This document shows positions 27,148 to 34,163 of a stretch of DNA of 34,163 bases, piece by piece (the first letter of the stretch is position 1; the number at the start of each line of letters is the position of its first letter). The translations under genes and the position numbers were made by a program. This DNA comes from Pandoraea terrae (GTDB lineage: Bacteria > Pseudomonadota > Gammaproteobacteria > Burkholderiales > Burkholderiaceae), in the NCBI RefSeq assembly GCF_902459695.1, contig NZ_CABPRZ010000039.1:1-34163 (forward strand), read 5' to 3'. The notes under the pieces are model-generated. The model made no database searches. It was not told the DNA's origin and was given only the letters and a program-made list of their open reading frames with translations.

Positions 27148-27176
27148 TTGACATCACGTGACGTTCACATTACTAT
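27148..27176 (+). promoter_or_regulatory. promoter of the NlpC/P60 gene with palindromic spacer
   Basis: TTGACA (27148-27153), 17-bp spacer, TACTAT (27171-27176), in an AT-rich island 70-100 bases before the gene. The spacer holds TCACGTGA (8-bp palindrome) overlapping GTGACGTTCAC (arms GTGA/TCAC), a possible operator. Good sigma-70 match. Confidence 0.7.
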
Positions 27177-27244
27177 CGCGTACCAATTCGGTTGATTTAT
27201 CAACGAGTTAACTTTATCGGTTTCTCTCACTGACACGGCGACCA

Positions 27245-27937
27245 ATGCAGACGAATTCCCCGCGCAACCGCAGGTCTCTCCTTATCGCGATTACCGCAGC
27301 AGGCCTGTTTGCCGGTTCGATGTCTGCCCACGCCGTGGACGACCCGTACAACGTCAGCCCGGCGGCCATGGCCCGTGCCAACAACACGGGCGGCGCCCAG
27401 CCGGTCGCTGCGCAGGCGGTTGTCGCCGCGCAAGGCGCCCCGGTTGCGGCGCCGGAGTCGCGTGTGCAAGCCGCGCAGAAGCTGCTCTCGAACGTGACCG
27501 ACAAGGCCAGCGATGTCGTGCTCAACGCCTTGCAGTTCATTGGCGTGCGCTACAGCTACGGCGGCAATACGCCGGACAGCGGCCTCGATTGCAGCGGCTT
27601 CGTGCGTTACGTTTTCCAGAATACCGCCAGCATGATGTTGCCGCGCCGCTCGGAAGAAATGAGTCGCGTCGGCGAACGCATCGCCAAGGATGACCTCAAG
27701 CCGGGCGATCTCGTGTTCTTCAACACGATGCGCCGCAGCTTTTCGCATGTCGGCATCTATATCGGCGGCGACAAGTTCGTGCACGCGCCTTCCACCGGCG
27801 GCAAAATCCGCGTCGAAGACCTGCGTCAATCCTATTGGACCGCCCGCTACAACGGTGCCCGCCGCGTCGAATCGCTGGCCGGCAACCCCGAGCTGAGCCG
27901 CGTCGAAACACTGTTCAAGCAAGACCGCCCGATGTAA
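27245..27937 (+). CDS. secreted NlpC/P60-family cell-wall peptidase
   Basis: 230 residues. The signal peptide (RRSLLIAITAAGLFAGSMSAHA) is followed by an Ala/Val/Gln-rich linker to ~residue 85, then an NlpC/P60 domain: ALQFIGVRYSYGGNTPDSGLDCSGFVRYVFQ with the catalytic Cys in DCSGF, LKPGDLVFFNTMRRSFSHVGIYIGGDKFVHAPSTGGKIRVEDL with the catalytic His in SHVGIY and the third polar residue in VHAPS. Such enzymes cut gamma-D-Glu-diaminopimelate bonds in peptidoglycan stem peptides in the periplasm. A single-gene unit with its own promoter and terminator. Confidence 0.92.
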   Translation: MQTNSPRNRRSLLIAITAAGLFAGSMSAHAVDDPYNVSPAAMARANNTGGAQPVAAQAVVAAQGAPVAAPESRVQAAQKLLSNVTDKASDVVLNALQFIGVRYSYGGNTPDSGLDCSGFVRYVFQNTASMMLPRRSEEMSRVGERIAKDDLKPGDLVFFNTMRRSFSHVGIYIGGDKFVHAPSTGGKIRVEDLRQSYWTARYNGARRVESLAGNPELSRVETLFKQDRPM

Positions 27938-27966
27938 GGCGGTTGCCGCCGGATCCGGTCCGGCAG

Positions 27967-28008
27967 GCCATAAAAAATGCCGTCCCTCGAGACGGCATTT
28001 TTTATGGC
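27967..28008. terminator. bidirectional terminator, perfect 18-bp stem
   Basis: Arms 27967-27984 (GCCATAAAAAATGCCGTC) and 27991-28008 (GACGGCATTTTTTATGGC), loop CCTCGA. The inner GC stem is flanked by A6/T6 on the two sides, which makes it symmetrical. It lies between the convergent NlpC/P60 and patatin genes. Confidence 0.92.
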
Positions 28009-28035
28009 GGTACGACGCTTGGCCCTGAGCTGACC

Positions 28036-29019
28036 TTACCGGCTCGCCTGGGTCCCCTGCGCGCCCGGCGCCTGCGCTTCGGCGATCTTGTGCTGGATTT
28101 GCGGCCAGAGACGGCTGACGGCTTCCTCGCCGGCCAGGATGGCCTGGTTGCGCGACTGGAAGTCGGCCGCGCCCATGGCGTTCAAGGCGGGGCGGATCAC
28201 GACGTCGGCATTCTTCTCCAGTTCATATTGCTTGATCGATTGCCCCATGATCGAGAAGGTCTGGAGCAGGATGTCGAATTGCCCCTGCGTCGCTTGCGTG
28301 GCGGGATTGGCCGAAATATCGACGGCAATGACGAAGTCGGCGCCCATCTGGCGCGCATACTCGGCCGGCACCGGGGCGACGAGGCCGCCGTCCACATAAT
28401 CGCGGTTACCGATACGCACCGGTTCGAACACGGTCGGCACGCTGCTTGAGGCGCGCACTGCCATGCCGGTATTGCCCCGGCGAAACAGGATCGGCTGGCC
28501 GCTCTGCAGATCGGTCGCTACGATGCCCAGGGGCTTGGCCATCTGTTCAATCGCGCGGCCCTTCAGTACCTTGTTGACGTATGACTGCAGCGCTTCGCCG
28601 CGCAGCATGCCGCGCGAGCGGAAGGGCATGGCCCAGTCGCTGATCGACGCTTCATCCATCGTTACGGCCAGGCGATTGAGCTCGAACCCGTTCAGCCCCG
28701 ACGCGTAGAGCGCGCCGACCACGCTGCCGGCGCTCGTGCCGACCACCAGATCGGGATGGATGCCGCGCGCTTCGAGCGCCTTGATCACGCCGATGTGCGC
28801 AAAACCGCGTGCGGCGCCGCCACCCAGCGCCAGGCCGATTTTCAGGGGGCGCACGGCCTTCGGCGTGCCCGGTGCCGGGGTCGCTGACGGATTGGCGTCC
28901 GTGACCGGCGGGACGGCCGACGTAGCGGAATTGACAATGGGAGCGGTCGGCGTGCTGGCGCAACCGGCGAGGATGGCGCAGGCGGTCAATACCGCAGCCA
29001 GGGGGCGAACTAACGACAA
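28036..29019 (-). CDS. patatin-like phospholipase lipoprotein (RssA family)
   Basis: 327 residues from TTG 29019, chosen because GGAGAG sits 6 bases upstream and a lipoprotein signal follows at once (LVRPLAAVLTACAILAGC with lipobox LAGC). A Pro/Ala/Thr linker leads to the patatin domain: IGLALGGGAARGFAHIGVIKAL (oxyanion loop), VVGTSAGSVVGALYASG (GxSxG nucleophile Ser) and YVDGGLVAPVP (DGG catalytic Asp). Hydrolase of acyl lipids, here membrane-anchored. Longer in-frame sequence to 29127 would put 36 residues before the signal and overlaps the regulatory gap. Divergent from the iron-binding protein gene. Confidence 0.87.
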   Translation of the reverse strand: MSLVRPLAAVLTACAILAGCASTPTAPIVNSATSAVPPVTDANPSATPAPGTPKAVRPLKIGLALGGGAARGFAHIGVIKALEARGIHPDLVVGTSAGSVVGALYASGLNGFELNRLAVTMDEASISDWAMPFRSRGMLRGEALQSYVNKVLKGRAIEQMAKPLGIVATDLQSGQPILFRRGNTGMAVRASSSVPTVFEPVRIGNRDYVDGGLVAPVPAEYARQMGADFVIAVDISANPATQATQGQFDILLQTFSIMGQSIKQYELEKNADVVIRPALNAMGAADFQSRNQAILAGEEAVSRLWPQIQHKIAEAQAPGAQGTQASR

Positions 29020-29180
29020 GACTTTCTCTCCACATGCGAGGGCGCAAGCGCGCAATTCTACGCCATAGGGCCTGGCCCCAGGGCCGATGACATTCGAGTG
29101 TGCATTCGACACCGCACGGTCTCGCACCGTTCCATCGCGTACGCATTACCGACTGCAACTCGGTAATTAGCATCTTAATC

Positions 29181-29199
29181 AATAATGAGAATCGTTTGC
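29181..29199. promoter_or_regulatory. Fur box
   Basis: AATAATGAGAATCGTTTGC matches 14 of 19 positions of the Fur consensus GATAATGATAATCATTATC. It lies 80 bases before the ferric-binding protein ATG and about 160 bases before the divergent patatin gene, so one or both may be iron-repressed. Confidence 0.75.
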
Positions 29200-29260
29200 A
29201 TTTAAGGATTGCTTTCATTATGCTGATGGCTCCGAATTGTCATCCTGGAAGCAAAAGCCC

Positions 29261-30328
29261 ATGAATCGACCTATCCATCACCTTGTGAAGCGACCGCTGA
29301 AGCGTCCGATGCTCAAGCTTGCCGTGCTGCTTGGCGCCTTTGGTGTGACAGTGGCGGCCCAAGCCGACCTGAACGTCTACTCGGCGCGTCATTATCAGAC
29401 GGACGAGCAGCTGTACGGCAATTTCACCAAGCAAACGGGTATCAAGATCAATCGCATCGAGGCTGACGACGCGGCGCTGCTCGAGCGTCTGAAGAGCGAG
29501 GGTGCGAAGAGCCCGGCCGACGTGATCCTGATGGTCGACGCGGCCCGTCTGGCCAAGGCCGACGAGGCTGGCCTGTTCCAGCCGGTCAAGTCGGCCGTGC
29601 TCGACGCGCGCATTCCGGCCAAGCTGCATGCGGCCAGCGGTGCGAACGGCACTGATTGGTTCGGATTTTCGACGCGCGCGCGGGTCATTGTCTATAACAA
29701 GGACAAGATCGATCCGAAAACGGTGCAGACATACGAGTCGCTCGCCGATCCGAAGCTGAAGGGGCAAGTGTGCACGCGTTCGGGCTCGCACCCGTACATG
29801 CTGTCGCTCGTGGGGGCTTTGATTGCGCGCAACGGGGAAGCGGCGACGACGCAGTGGGCGCAGGGCGTGGTAGCCAACATGGCGCGTACCCCGCGCGGCG
29901 GCGACAGCGACCAGATCAAGGCGGTCGGCACGGGCGAGTGCGGCGTGGCCTTGGCCAATACCTACTACTACGTGCGCATGGCGCGCTCCGAGAAGCCTGA
30001 AGACAAGGCCGTGATGGCGAAGGTCGGCTTCATCTGGCCGGATCAGGCCGGCAAGGGCACCCACGTCAACGTGGCAGGCGCCGGCGTGGCCAGGCATGCG
30101 CCGAACCGCGACGCGGCCGTCAAGTTCCTGGAGTATCTGTCGAGCGACCAGGCGCAAGCCTACTTCGCGAACGGCAACAACGAATGGCCGGCCGTTGCGA
30201 CCGCCAAGGTCGAAAATCCGGTGCTCGCTTCGCTGGGTGATTTCAAGGCGGAGACCGTGCCGATCGGCACGATTGCGAAGCATCTGCCGGAAGCGCAGAA
30301 GATTCTCGACCGGGCGGGCTACAAGTAA
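29261..30328 (+). CDS. ferric iron ABC transporter, periplasmic binding protein (FbpA/FutA type)
   Basis: 355 residues from ATG 29261; an in-frame TTG at 29237 and ATG 29309 are alternatives. Basic start, then signal peptide LKLAVLLGAFGVTVAAQA, then mature DLNVYSARHYQTDEQLYGNFTKQTGIKINRIEADD. The tyrosine cluster ANTYYYVRMA corresponds to the iron-coordinating tyrosines of ferric-binding proteins, with another Tyr in SARHY. It binds Fe(III) in the periplasm and passes it to an inner-membrane permease. No permease or ATPase gene is adjacent, so it must work with a transporter encoded elsewhere. The upstream Fur box supports the iron assignment. Confidence 0.9.
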   Translation: MNRPIHHLVKRPLKRPMLKLAVLLGAFGVTVAAQADLNVYSARHYQTDEQLYGNFTKQTGIKINRIEADDAALLERLKSEGAKSPADVILMVDAARLAKADEAGLFQPVKSAVLDARIPAKLHAASGANGTDWFGFSTRARVIVYNKDKIDPKTVQTYESLADPKLKGQVCTRSGSHPYMLSLVGALIARNGEAATTQWAQGVVANMARTPRGGDSDQIKAVGTGECGVALANTYYYVRMARSEKPEDKAVMAKVGFIWPDQAGKGTHVNVAGAGVARHAPNRDAAVKFLEYLSSDQAQAYFANGNNEWPAVATAKVENPVLASLGDFKAETVPIGTIAKHLPEAQKILDRAGYK

Positions 30329-30423
30329 GCCGGGTAAGCCGAGGGGCGAGGGCGCCGCCCACGGGCGATCTGATGTGCGGGGGGGGGCGCCCGCCACGCT
30401 TCGTGTAACGCAGCGCAGAAGTC

Positions 30424-30452
30424 AAAAAGCCGGTCGATTCGACCGGCTTTTT
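30424..30452. terminator. bidirectional terminator between the iron-binding protein gene and rho
   Basis: Arms AAAAAGCCGGTC (30424-30435) and GACCGGCTTTTT (30441-30452), loop GATTC. The A5/T5 ends make it usable on both strands. Confidence 0.88.
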
Positions 30453-30484
30453 GTTGCCTTGAGGGCGCGAGACTCCGGGCGAAC

Positions 30485-31747
30485 TTAACCGCCGCGGCGC
30501 ATCATGTCGAAGAACTCGGCATTGTTCTTCGTCTGCTTGACCTTGCCCAGCAGGAATTCCATGGCTTCGGCCTCGTCCATGTCGTAAATGAGCTTGCGCA
30601 GTACCCAGATCTTTTGCAGGATCTCGGGCTTGATCAGCAACTCTTCGCGGCGCGTGCCGGACTTGTTGAGGTTGATCGACGGATAGACGCGCTTCTCGGC
30701 CAGACGGCGCTCGAGGTGCACTTCCATGTTGCCGGTACCCTTGAATTCTTCGTAGATGACGTCGTCCATGCGGCTGCCGGTTTCGATCAGCGCGGTGGCG
30801 ATGATCGTGAGCGAACCGCCTTCCTCGACGTTACGCGCGGCGCCGAAGAAGCGCTTCGGGCGCTGCAGTGCGTTCGCATCCACACCGCCCGTCAGCACCT
30901 TGCCCGATGCCGGGATGACGGTGTTGTAGGCGCGGGCCAGGCGCGTGATCGAGTCGAGCAGGATCACCACGTCTTCCTTCATTTCGATCAGGCGCTTGGC
31001 CTTTTCGATCACCATTTCGGCGACCTGCACGTGACGCGTGGCGGGTTCGTCGAACGTCGAAGCAATGACTTCGCCGCGCACGGAGCGCTGCATTTCCGTC
31101 ACTTCTTCCGGGCGTTCGTCGATCAGCAGCACGAACAGCTTGGCTTCCGGATGGTTGGCAGTGATGGCGTGGGCGATGTGCTGCAACATCACGGTCTTGC
31201 CGGACTTCGGCGAAGCGACGAGCAGACCGCGCTGGCCCTTGCCGATTGGCGCGATCATGTCGATGACGCGGCCGGTAACGTTCTCTTCGCCGCGAATGTC
31301 GCGCTCGAGCAGCAGCGGCTTGTTCGGGTGCAGCGGCGTGAGGTTCTCGAACATGATCTTATGTTTCGAGGCCTCGGGCGGATGGCCGTTGACTTTGTCG
31401 ACCTTCACCAGCGCGAAGTAACGTTCGCCGTCCTTCGGCGTGCGCACTTCCCCTTCGATGGTGTCGCCGGTGTGCAGATTGAAGCGGCGGATCTGCGACG
31501 GACTGATGTAGATGTCGTCCGTGCTGGCCAGATATGACGTTTCGGGCGAGCGCAGGAATCCGAAGCCGTCGGGCAGCACTTCGAGGGTGCCGTCACCGAA
31601 AATCGTCTCGCCGGTCTTGGCGCGCTTCTTCAGAATCGCAAACATCAACTCCTGCTTGCGCATGCGATTCGCGTTCTCGATTTCGAGACCGCTCGCCATT
31701 TCCAGTAATTCGGAGACGTGCTGGGACTTCAGTTCGGATAAATGCAT
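30485..31747 (-). CDS. rho: transcription termination factor Rho
   Basis: RNA-dependent ATPase hexamer that ends untranslated transcripts. 420 residues against 419 in E. coli. N-terminal [41 protein letters not shown] helical domain, then the RNA-binding cold-shock-like fold ([41 protein letters not shown]), P-loop SPKSGKT, Walker [18 protein letters not shown]-loop [21 protein letters not shown] and R-loop [25 protein letters not shown] 31747 gives the canonical start; a longer in-frame stretch upstream overlaps the promoter. It lies downstream of trxA in the same direction, as in E. coli, with its own promoter. Confidence 0.97.
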   Translation of the reverse strand: MHLSELKSQHVSELLEMASGLEIENANRMRKQELMFAILKKRAKTGETIFGDGTLEVLPDGFGFLRSPETSYLASTDDIYISPSQIRRFNLHTGDTIEGEVRTPKDGERYFALVKVDKVNGHPPEASKHKIMFENLTPLHPNKPLLLERDIRGEENVTGRVIDMIAPIGKGQRGLLVASPKSGKTVMLQHIAHAITANHPEAKLFVLLIDERPEEVTEMQRSVRGEVIASTFDEPATRHVQVAEMVIEKAKRLIEMKEDVVILLDSITRLARAYNTVIPASGKVLTGGVDANALQRPKRFFGAARNVEEGGSLTIIATALIETGSRMDDVIYEEFKGTGNMEVHLERRLAEKRVYPSINLNKSGTRREELLIKPEILQKIWVLRKLIYDMDEAEAMEFLLGKVKQTKNNAEFFDMMRRGG

Positions 31748-31834
31748 ACGGAGATGCCGTCGGAACGACGACAAGTGAATGACCAGGGAAAAAGTGAGCG
31801 AACGCTCGAAGAACTTTTTGAATCGTTTGGGCGG

Positions 31835-31862
31835 ATTATATAGCATGCAGCGCGTCGCGCAA
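31835..31862 (-). promoter_or_regulatory. rho promoter overlapping a 13-bp inverted repeat
   Basis: On the reverse strand TTGCGC (31857-31862), 16-bp spacer, TATAAT (31835-31840). The leader to rho is ~80 bases. The spacer and -35 overlap arms of the inverted repeat at 31843-31885. Confidence 0.65.
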
Positions 31863-31885
31863 GCGTTGCCGCACGCGCTGCATGC
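31843..31885. repeat. 13-bp inverted repeat in the trxA-rho gap
   Basis: GCATGCAGCGCGT (31843-31855) and ACGCGCTGCATGC (31873-31885), exact complements with a 17-nt centre that can itself pair (GCAA/TTGC). It overlaps the rho promoter. It could be an operator, or a transcribed hairpin for transcripts reading from trxA. Confidence 0.75.
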
Positions 31886-31888
31886 CAG

Positions 31889-31910
31889 GCTGTCGCGCGA
31901 GGGCGACAGC
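31889..31910 (-). terminator. hairpin just downstream of trxA
   Basis: Arms GCTGTCGC (31889-31896) and GCGACAGC (31903-31910), loop of 6, beginning 7 bases after the trxA stop. No T tract follows in the trxA direction, so readthrough into rho is likely; it may only protect the trxA 3' end. Confidence 0.4.
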
Positions 31911-31917
31911 GGACAGC

Positions 31918-32244
31918 TTACAGATTGCCGTCGAGGAACGCGGTCAGTTGCGATTTCGACAGCGCCCCGACCTTCTGGGCAGCCACGGCGCCGTTCTTGA
32001 ACAGGATCAGCGTCGGGATGCCGCGGATGCCGAACTTGCTCGGCGTCTGCTGATTGTCGTCGACGTTGAGCTTGGCGATCTGCAGCTTGTCGCCGTATTC
32101 GGTGGCAACTTCTTCGAGGATCGGCGCAATCATCTTGCACGGACCGCACCATTCGGCCCAGAAGTCGAGCAGCACCGGCTTGTCGGACTTCAGCACGTCC
32201 TGTTCGAAGGACCCGTCGGAAATATGTTTGATCTGTTCACTCAT
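31918..32244 (-). CDS. trxA: thioredoxin 1
   Basis: 108 residues, the standard length. [47 protein letters not shown] contains the redox-active WCGPC; the cis-proline is in [14 protein letters not shown]. Cytoplasmic dithiol reductant for ribonucleotide reductase, PAPS reductase and others. ATG 32244 is the conserved start, and further upstream frame is non-coding. Precedes rho on the same strand. Confidence 0.97.
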   Translation of the reverse strand: MSEQIKHISDGSFEQDVLKSDKPVLLDFWAEWCGPCKMIAPILEEVATEYGDKLQIAKLNVDDNQQTPSKFGIRGIPTLILFKNGAVAAQKVGALSKSQLTAFLDGNL

Positions 32245-32573
32245 GGATAAAACGCCTCGTCTGGCTATTCGGAAACGCTTCGGCGGAACGGATGTCCGCT
32301 TCCGCGCTGGAGATGTGCTCGCGGCCGCAACCGTCGAATCCATTCTCCATATGGAGGCTGCCGCGCCGATCTCAAGCCGTCTGAAGCGAGGGACCGTGCC
32401 GCAGTTTCCGCCCATCTTAACGGAAATTGTCACAATGTGCGTGCAGCGCCCTTGCCGTTGACCGGGCTTTTCGCGACGTATTCCGTCGTTCTCGGGTCAT
32501 TTTCACAAGTCGGATGAAGAATTTCCTTAACCATTGGGCTTCTGCTCGAAGCCCGACTCTGATAGAATCCTTC
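32245..32573. other. divergent trxA-ffs intergenic region
   Basis: No gene supported. Contains ATTGTCACAAT at 32424-32434 (5-bp arms, one central base), which lies just upstream of a possible reverse-strand -10 (TAAGAT) for trxA, and the ffs promoter at the right end. Confidence 0.4.
32540..32568 (+). promoter_or_regulatory. ffs promoter
   Basis: -10 box TAGAAT (32563-32568), 17 bases after a weak -35 (TTCTGC, 32540-32545). The first G of the mature SRP RNA (32574) is 6 bases past the -10, the expected start. Confidence 0.6.
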
Positions 32574-32675
32574 GGTGACGGGCCTCCTCGCATGGTGGCG
32601 CGGCCAATCTGGTCAGGTCGGGAACGAAGCAGCCACAACCGTTTTCTGCCAGTGCCGAGGGTCAGGCTCGTCACC
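32574..32675 (+). ncRNA. ffs: signal recognition particle 4.5S RNA
   Basis: About 102 nt. The ends GGTGACG (32574-32580) and CGTCACC (32669-32675) pair. The apical part carries the conserved Ffh-binding asymmetric loops: GGTCAGGTC, GGGAACGAAGCAGCC tetraloop region. Bacterial small-type SRP RNA that with Ffh targets nascent membrane proteins. Located just upstream of dnaX, as in many proteobacteria. The exact ends are inferred from pairing. Confidence 0.9.
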
Positions 32676-32946
32676 CTCCCATTCTTTGTCGCAGTCGTGC
32701 CTCGCGCACCTCGCCCGCTTCCTCTATCGTTTCCCCCATCGTTTCCCGTTGTTCGCCGTTGCGCGCGGATCTGCGATTCGCCGTGGCATGCCTGCCGCGT
32801 TCACCGCGCCGATCGACACCCGCCGACCTATACCCTTGGTAGAATCGCGAAGCAATTTTTTCTATCGCGCCGATAGCCGCCGCCGGACATCCGTTCGGCA
32901 ACGGCAATCGGGACGACCGCGGACGCGCCGGGAGCGCACGCCGAAC

Positions 32947-32955
32947 TGTTACAAT
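32947..32955 (+). promoter_or_regulatory. extended -10 box directly ahead of dnaX
   Basis: TGTTACAAT (TGn-TACAAT) ends 6 bases before the dnaX ATG, so transcription would begin at or next to the start codon. The -35 position is GC-rich. No Shine-Dalgarno is present in the 20 bases before ATG. Confidence 0.45.
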
Positions 32956-32960
32956 TTGGC

Positions 32961-34163
32961 ATGACCTATCAAGTACTCGCGCGCAAATGGCGCCCTAAAG
33001 GTTTCTCGACCCTGGTTGGCCAGGAGCACGTGGTGCGCGCCCTTACGCACGCGCTCGAACAGCAGCGCCTGCATCATGCGTATCTGTTCACGGGCACACG
33101 CGGTGTCGGCAAGACCACGCTCTCGCGAATTCTGGCCAAGGCGCTCAATTGCGAGACCGGCATCACCGCCGAGCCGTGCGGCGTCTGCAAGGCATGCCGG
33201 GCAATCGATGAGGGGCGTTTTGTCGATTACGTCGAAATGGATGCCGCGTCGAACCGCGGCGTCGACGAAATGACCTCGCTGCTCGAGAAGGCGATCTATG
33301 CGCCGGCCGACGCACGCTTCAAGGTCTATATGATCGACGAAGTGCACATGCTCACCGGGCATGCCTTCAACGCGATGCTCAAGACGCTTGAAGAACCGCC
33401 CGCGCACGTCAAGTTCATTCTCGCGACGACCGATCCGCAGAAGATCCCGGTCACGGTCCTCTCGCGATGCCTCCAGTTCAACCTCAAGCAGATGCCGGCA
33501 GGGCACATCGTGTCGCACCTCACGCATATCCTGCAGGAGGAAGGCGTCGACAGCGAACCGCAGGCCTTGCGGCTGCTGGCCAAGGCGGCGGGCGGCAGCA
33601 TGCGCGATGCCCTGTCGCTGACCGACCAGGCGATTGCCTACGCCGCGGGGCCGTTATCGGAAGCGGCCGTGCGTGGCATGCTGGGCGCGATCGATCAGAG
33701 CGTGCTGGTACGTTTGCTCGATGCCTTGGGCGACGGCAAGCGCGCCGAGTTGCTCGCGATTGCCGACGAGATGGCCGAGCGCAGTTTCTCGTTTGCGTCC
33801 GGCTTGCAGGATCTCGGCAGCCTGCTGCACAAGATCGCGCTCGCCCAGTTTTCGCCCGAAGCCGTTTCGGACGACTGGCCCGAAGCCGCGGACGTGCGGC
33901 GTCTGGCCGAAACGTTCTCGCCTGAAGCGGTCCAGCTTTATTATCAGATCGCCACGCGCGCGCGCAGCGAATTGGGGCTCGCTCCCGACGAATACACCGG
34001 TTTCTCGATGGCGCTGCTGCGCATGGCGGCATTTACACCGCTGCTCGCGGGCGGCGTGCTGGCGGAGCCGCCGGTTCCGCAGGGCGCCAACGCGCCCGGC
34101 GCGGCGCCCGTCACGTCGCCACGTCCGGCCTCTGCCATGACACCGCCGGCCGCGCGTGCGGCC
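32961..34163 (+). CDS. dnaX: DNA polymerase III subunit gamma/tau (3' end beyond the window)
   Basis: Clamp-loader ATPase; 401 codons visible and open to the window end. MTYQVLARKWRPKGFSTLVGQEHVVRAL, Walker A GTRGVGKTTLSR, the four-cysteine zinc site (CETG...CGVCKAC), Walker B-type VYMIDEVHML, FNAMLKTLEEPPAHVKFILATTDP, and the sensor 1 stretch TVLSRCLQF. Domain III helices follow, then a Pro/Ala-rich hinge begins near residue 370. The site where E. coli makes gamma by frameshifting would lie beyond the end. It starts 285 bases after ffs; that gap shows no other gene. Confidence 0.96.
   Translation, partial: MTYQVLARKWRPKGFSTLVGQEHVVRALTHALEQQRLHHAYLFTGTRGVGKTTLSRILAKALNCETGITAEPCGVCKACRAIDEGRFVDYVEMDAASNRGVDEMTSLLEKAIYAPADARFKVYMIDEVHMLTGHAFNAMLKTLEEPPAHVKFILATTDPQKIPVTVLSRCLQFNLKQMPAGHIVSHLTHILQEEGVDSEPQALRLLAKAAGGSMRDALSLTDQAIAYAAGPLSEAAVRGMLGAIDQSVLVRLLDALGDGKRAELLAIADEMAERSFSFASGLQDLGSLLHKIALAQFSPEAVSDDWPEAADVRRLAETFSPEAVQLYYQIATRARSELGLAPDEYTGFSMALLRMAAFTPLLAGGVLAEPPVPQGANAPGAAPVTSPRPASAMTPPAARAA

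Noticed and set aside
32417-32674. Reverse-strand 85-codon frame over ffs
   Set aside because: Antisense to the structural SRP RNA gene; the RNA motifs and terminal pairing explain the sequence.

Overview
The window is high-GC DNA (roughly 60-65% G+C by eye) from a betaproteobacterium. It most resembles Burkholderiaceae, and Pandoraea or a close relative is my best guess. The gene order trmJ / cysE / lpxH-ppiB-ppiA-TPR / cysS / alkA-like / accA-tilS / lysC / tRNA-Ser, the small SRP RNA just upstream of dnaX, and the protein sequences all fit that group. The genus is inferred from memory of the families; no search was run.

Positions 1-5.9 kb are an accessory region: the C-terminal end of a contact-dependent-inhibition (CDI) CdiA protein followed by a chain of displaced ('orphan') toxin/immunity cassettes. 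Three copies of the same pretoxin (VENN-type) segment are present (from 1, 2330 and 4121), and a 28-nt vestige of a fourth lies at 5799. Copy 1 carries a C-terminal domain I recognise as polymorphic toxin type 50, with an ATGA-overlapping immunity gene. Behind it sits a frameshifted remnant of a colicin E3-type 16S rRNase with its nuclease residues intact and its own ATGA-coupled partner. Copy 2 carries a CdiA-type (probable tRNase) toxin with an immunity gene. Copy 3 has lost its toxin. Stem-loops lie at or near the left edges of copies 2 and 3, and a diverged, duplicated ~110-bp element flanks an 11-bp hairpin at 4.9-5.3 kb. The toxin and immunity tails are visibly AT-richer than the pretoxin segments, as expected for cassette exchange.

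From 6 kb onward the window is conserved chromosome. trmJ (tRNA methylation) and cysE (cysteine synthesis) read forward. The reverse operon TPR-ppiA-ppiB-lpxH covers protein folding and lipid A. Next come cysS, an AlkA-like glycosylase, accA overlapping tilS, lysC, tRNA-Ser(GCU), an FKBP isomerase and an MdfA-like efflux pump, all forward. fabI and an LpxO-like hydroxylase are on the reverse strand. The complete yejABEF peptide importer is forward, followed by an NlpC/P60 hydrolase. A patatin-like lipoprotein (reverse) diverges from a Fur-box-preceded ferric-binding protein (forward). rho and trxA are on the reverse strand. The window closes with the 4.5S RNA gene ffs and the first 401 codons of dnaX, both forward.

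Four of the convergent gene pairs (cysE/lpxH, MFS/fabI, NlpC/patatin, iron-binding protein/rho) meet at a compact symmetrical hairpin that can terminate both strands. No insertion sequence, integrase or CRISPR array was seen. The least explained part is the CDI cassette array in the first 6 kb.
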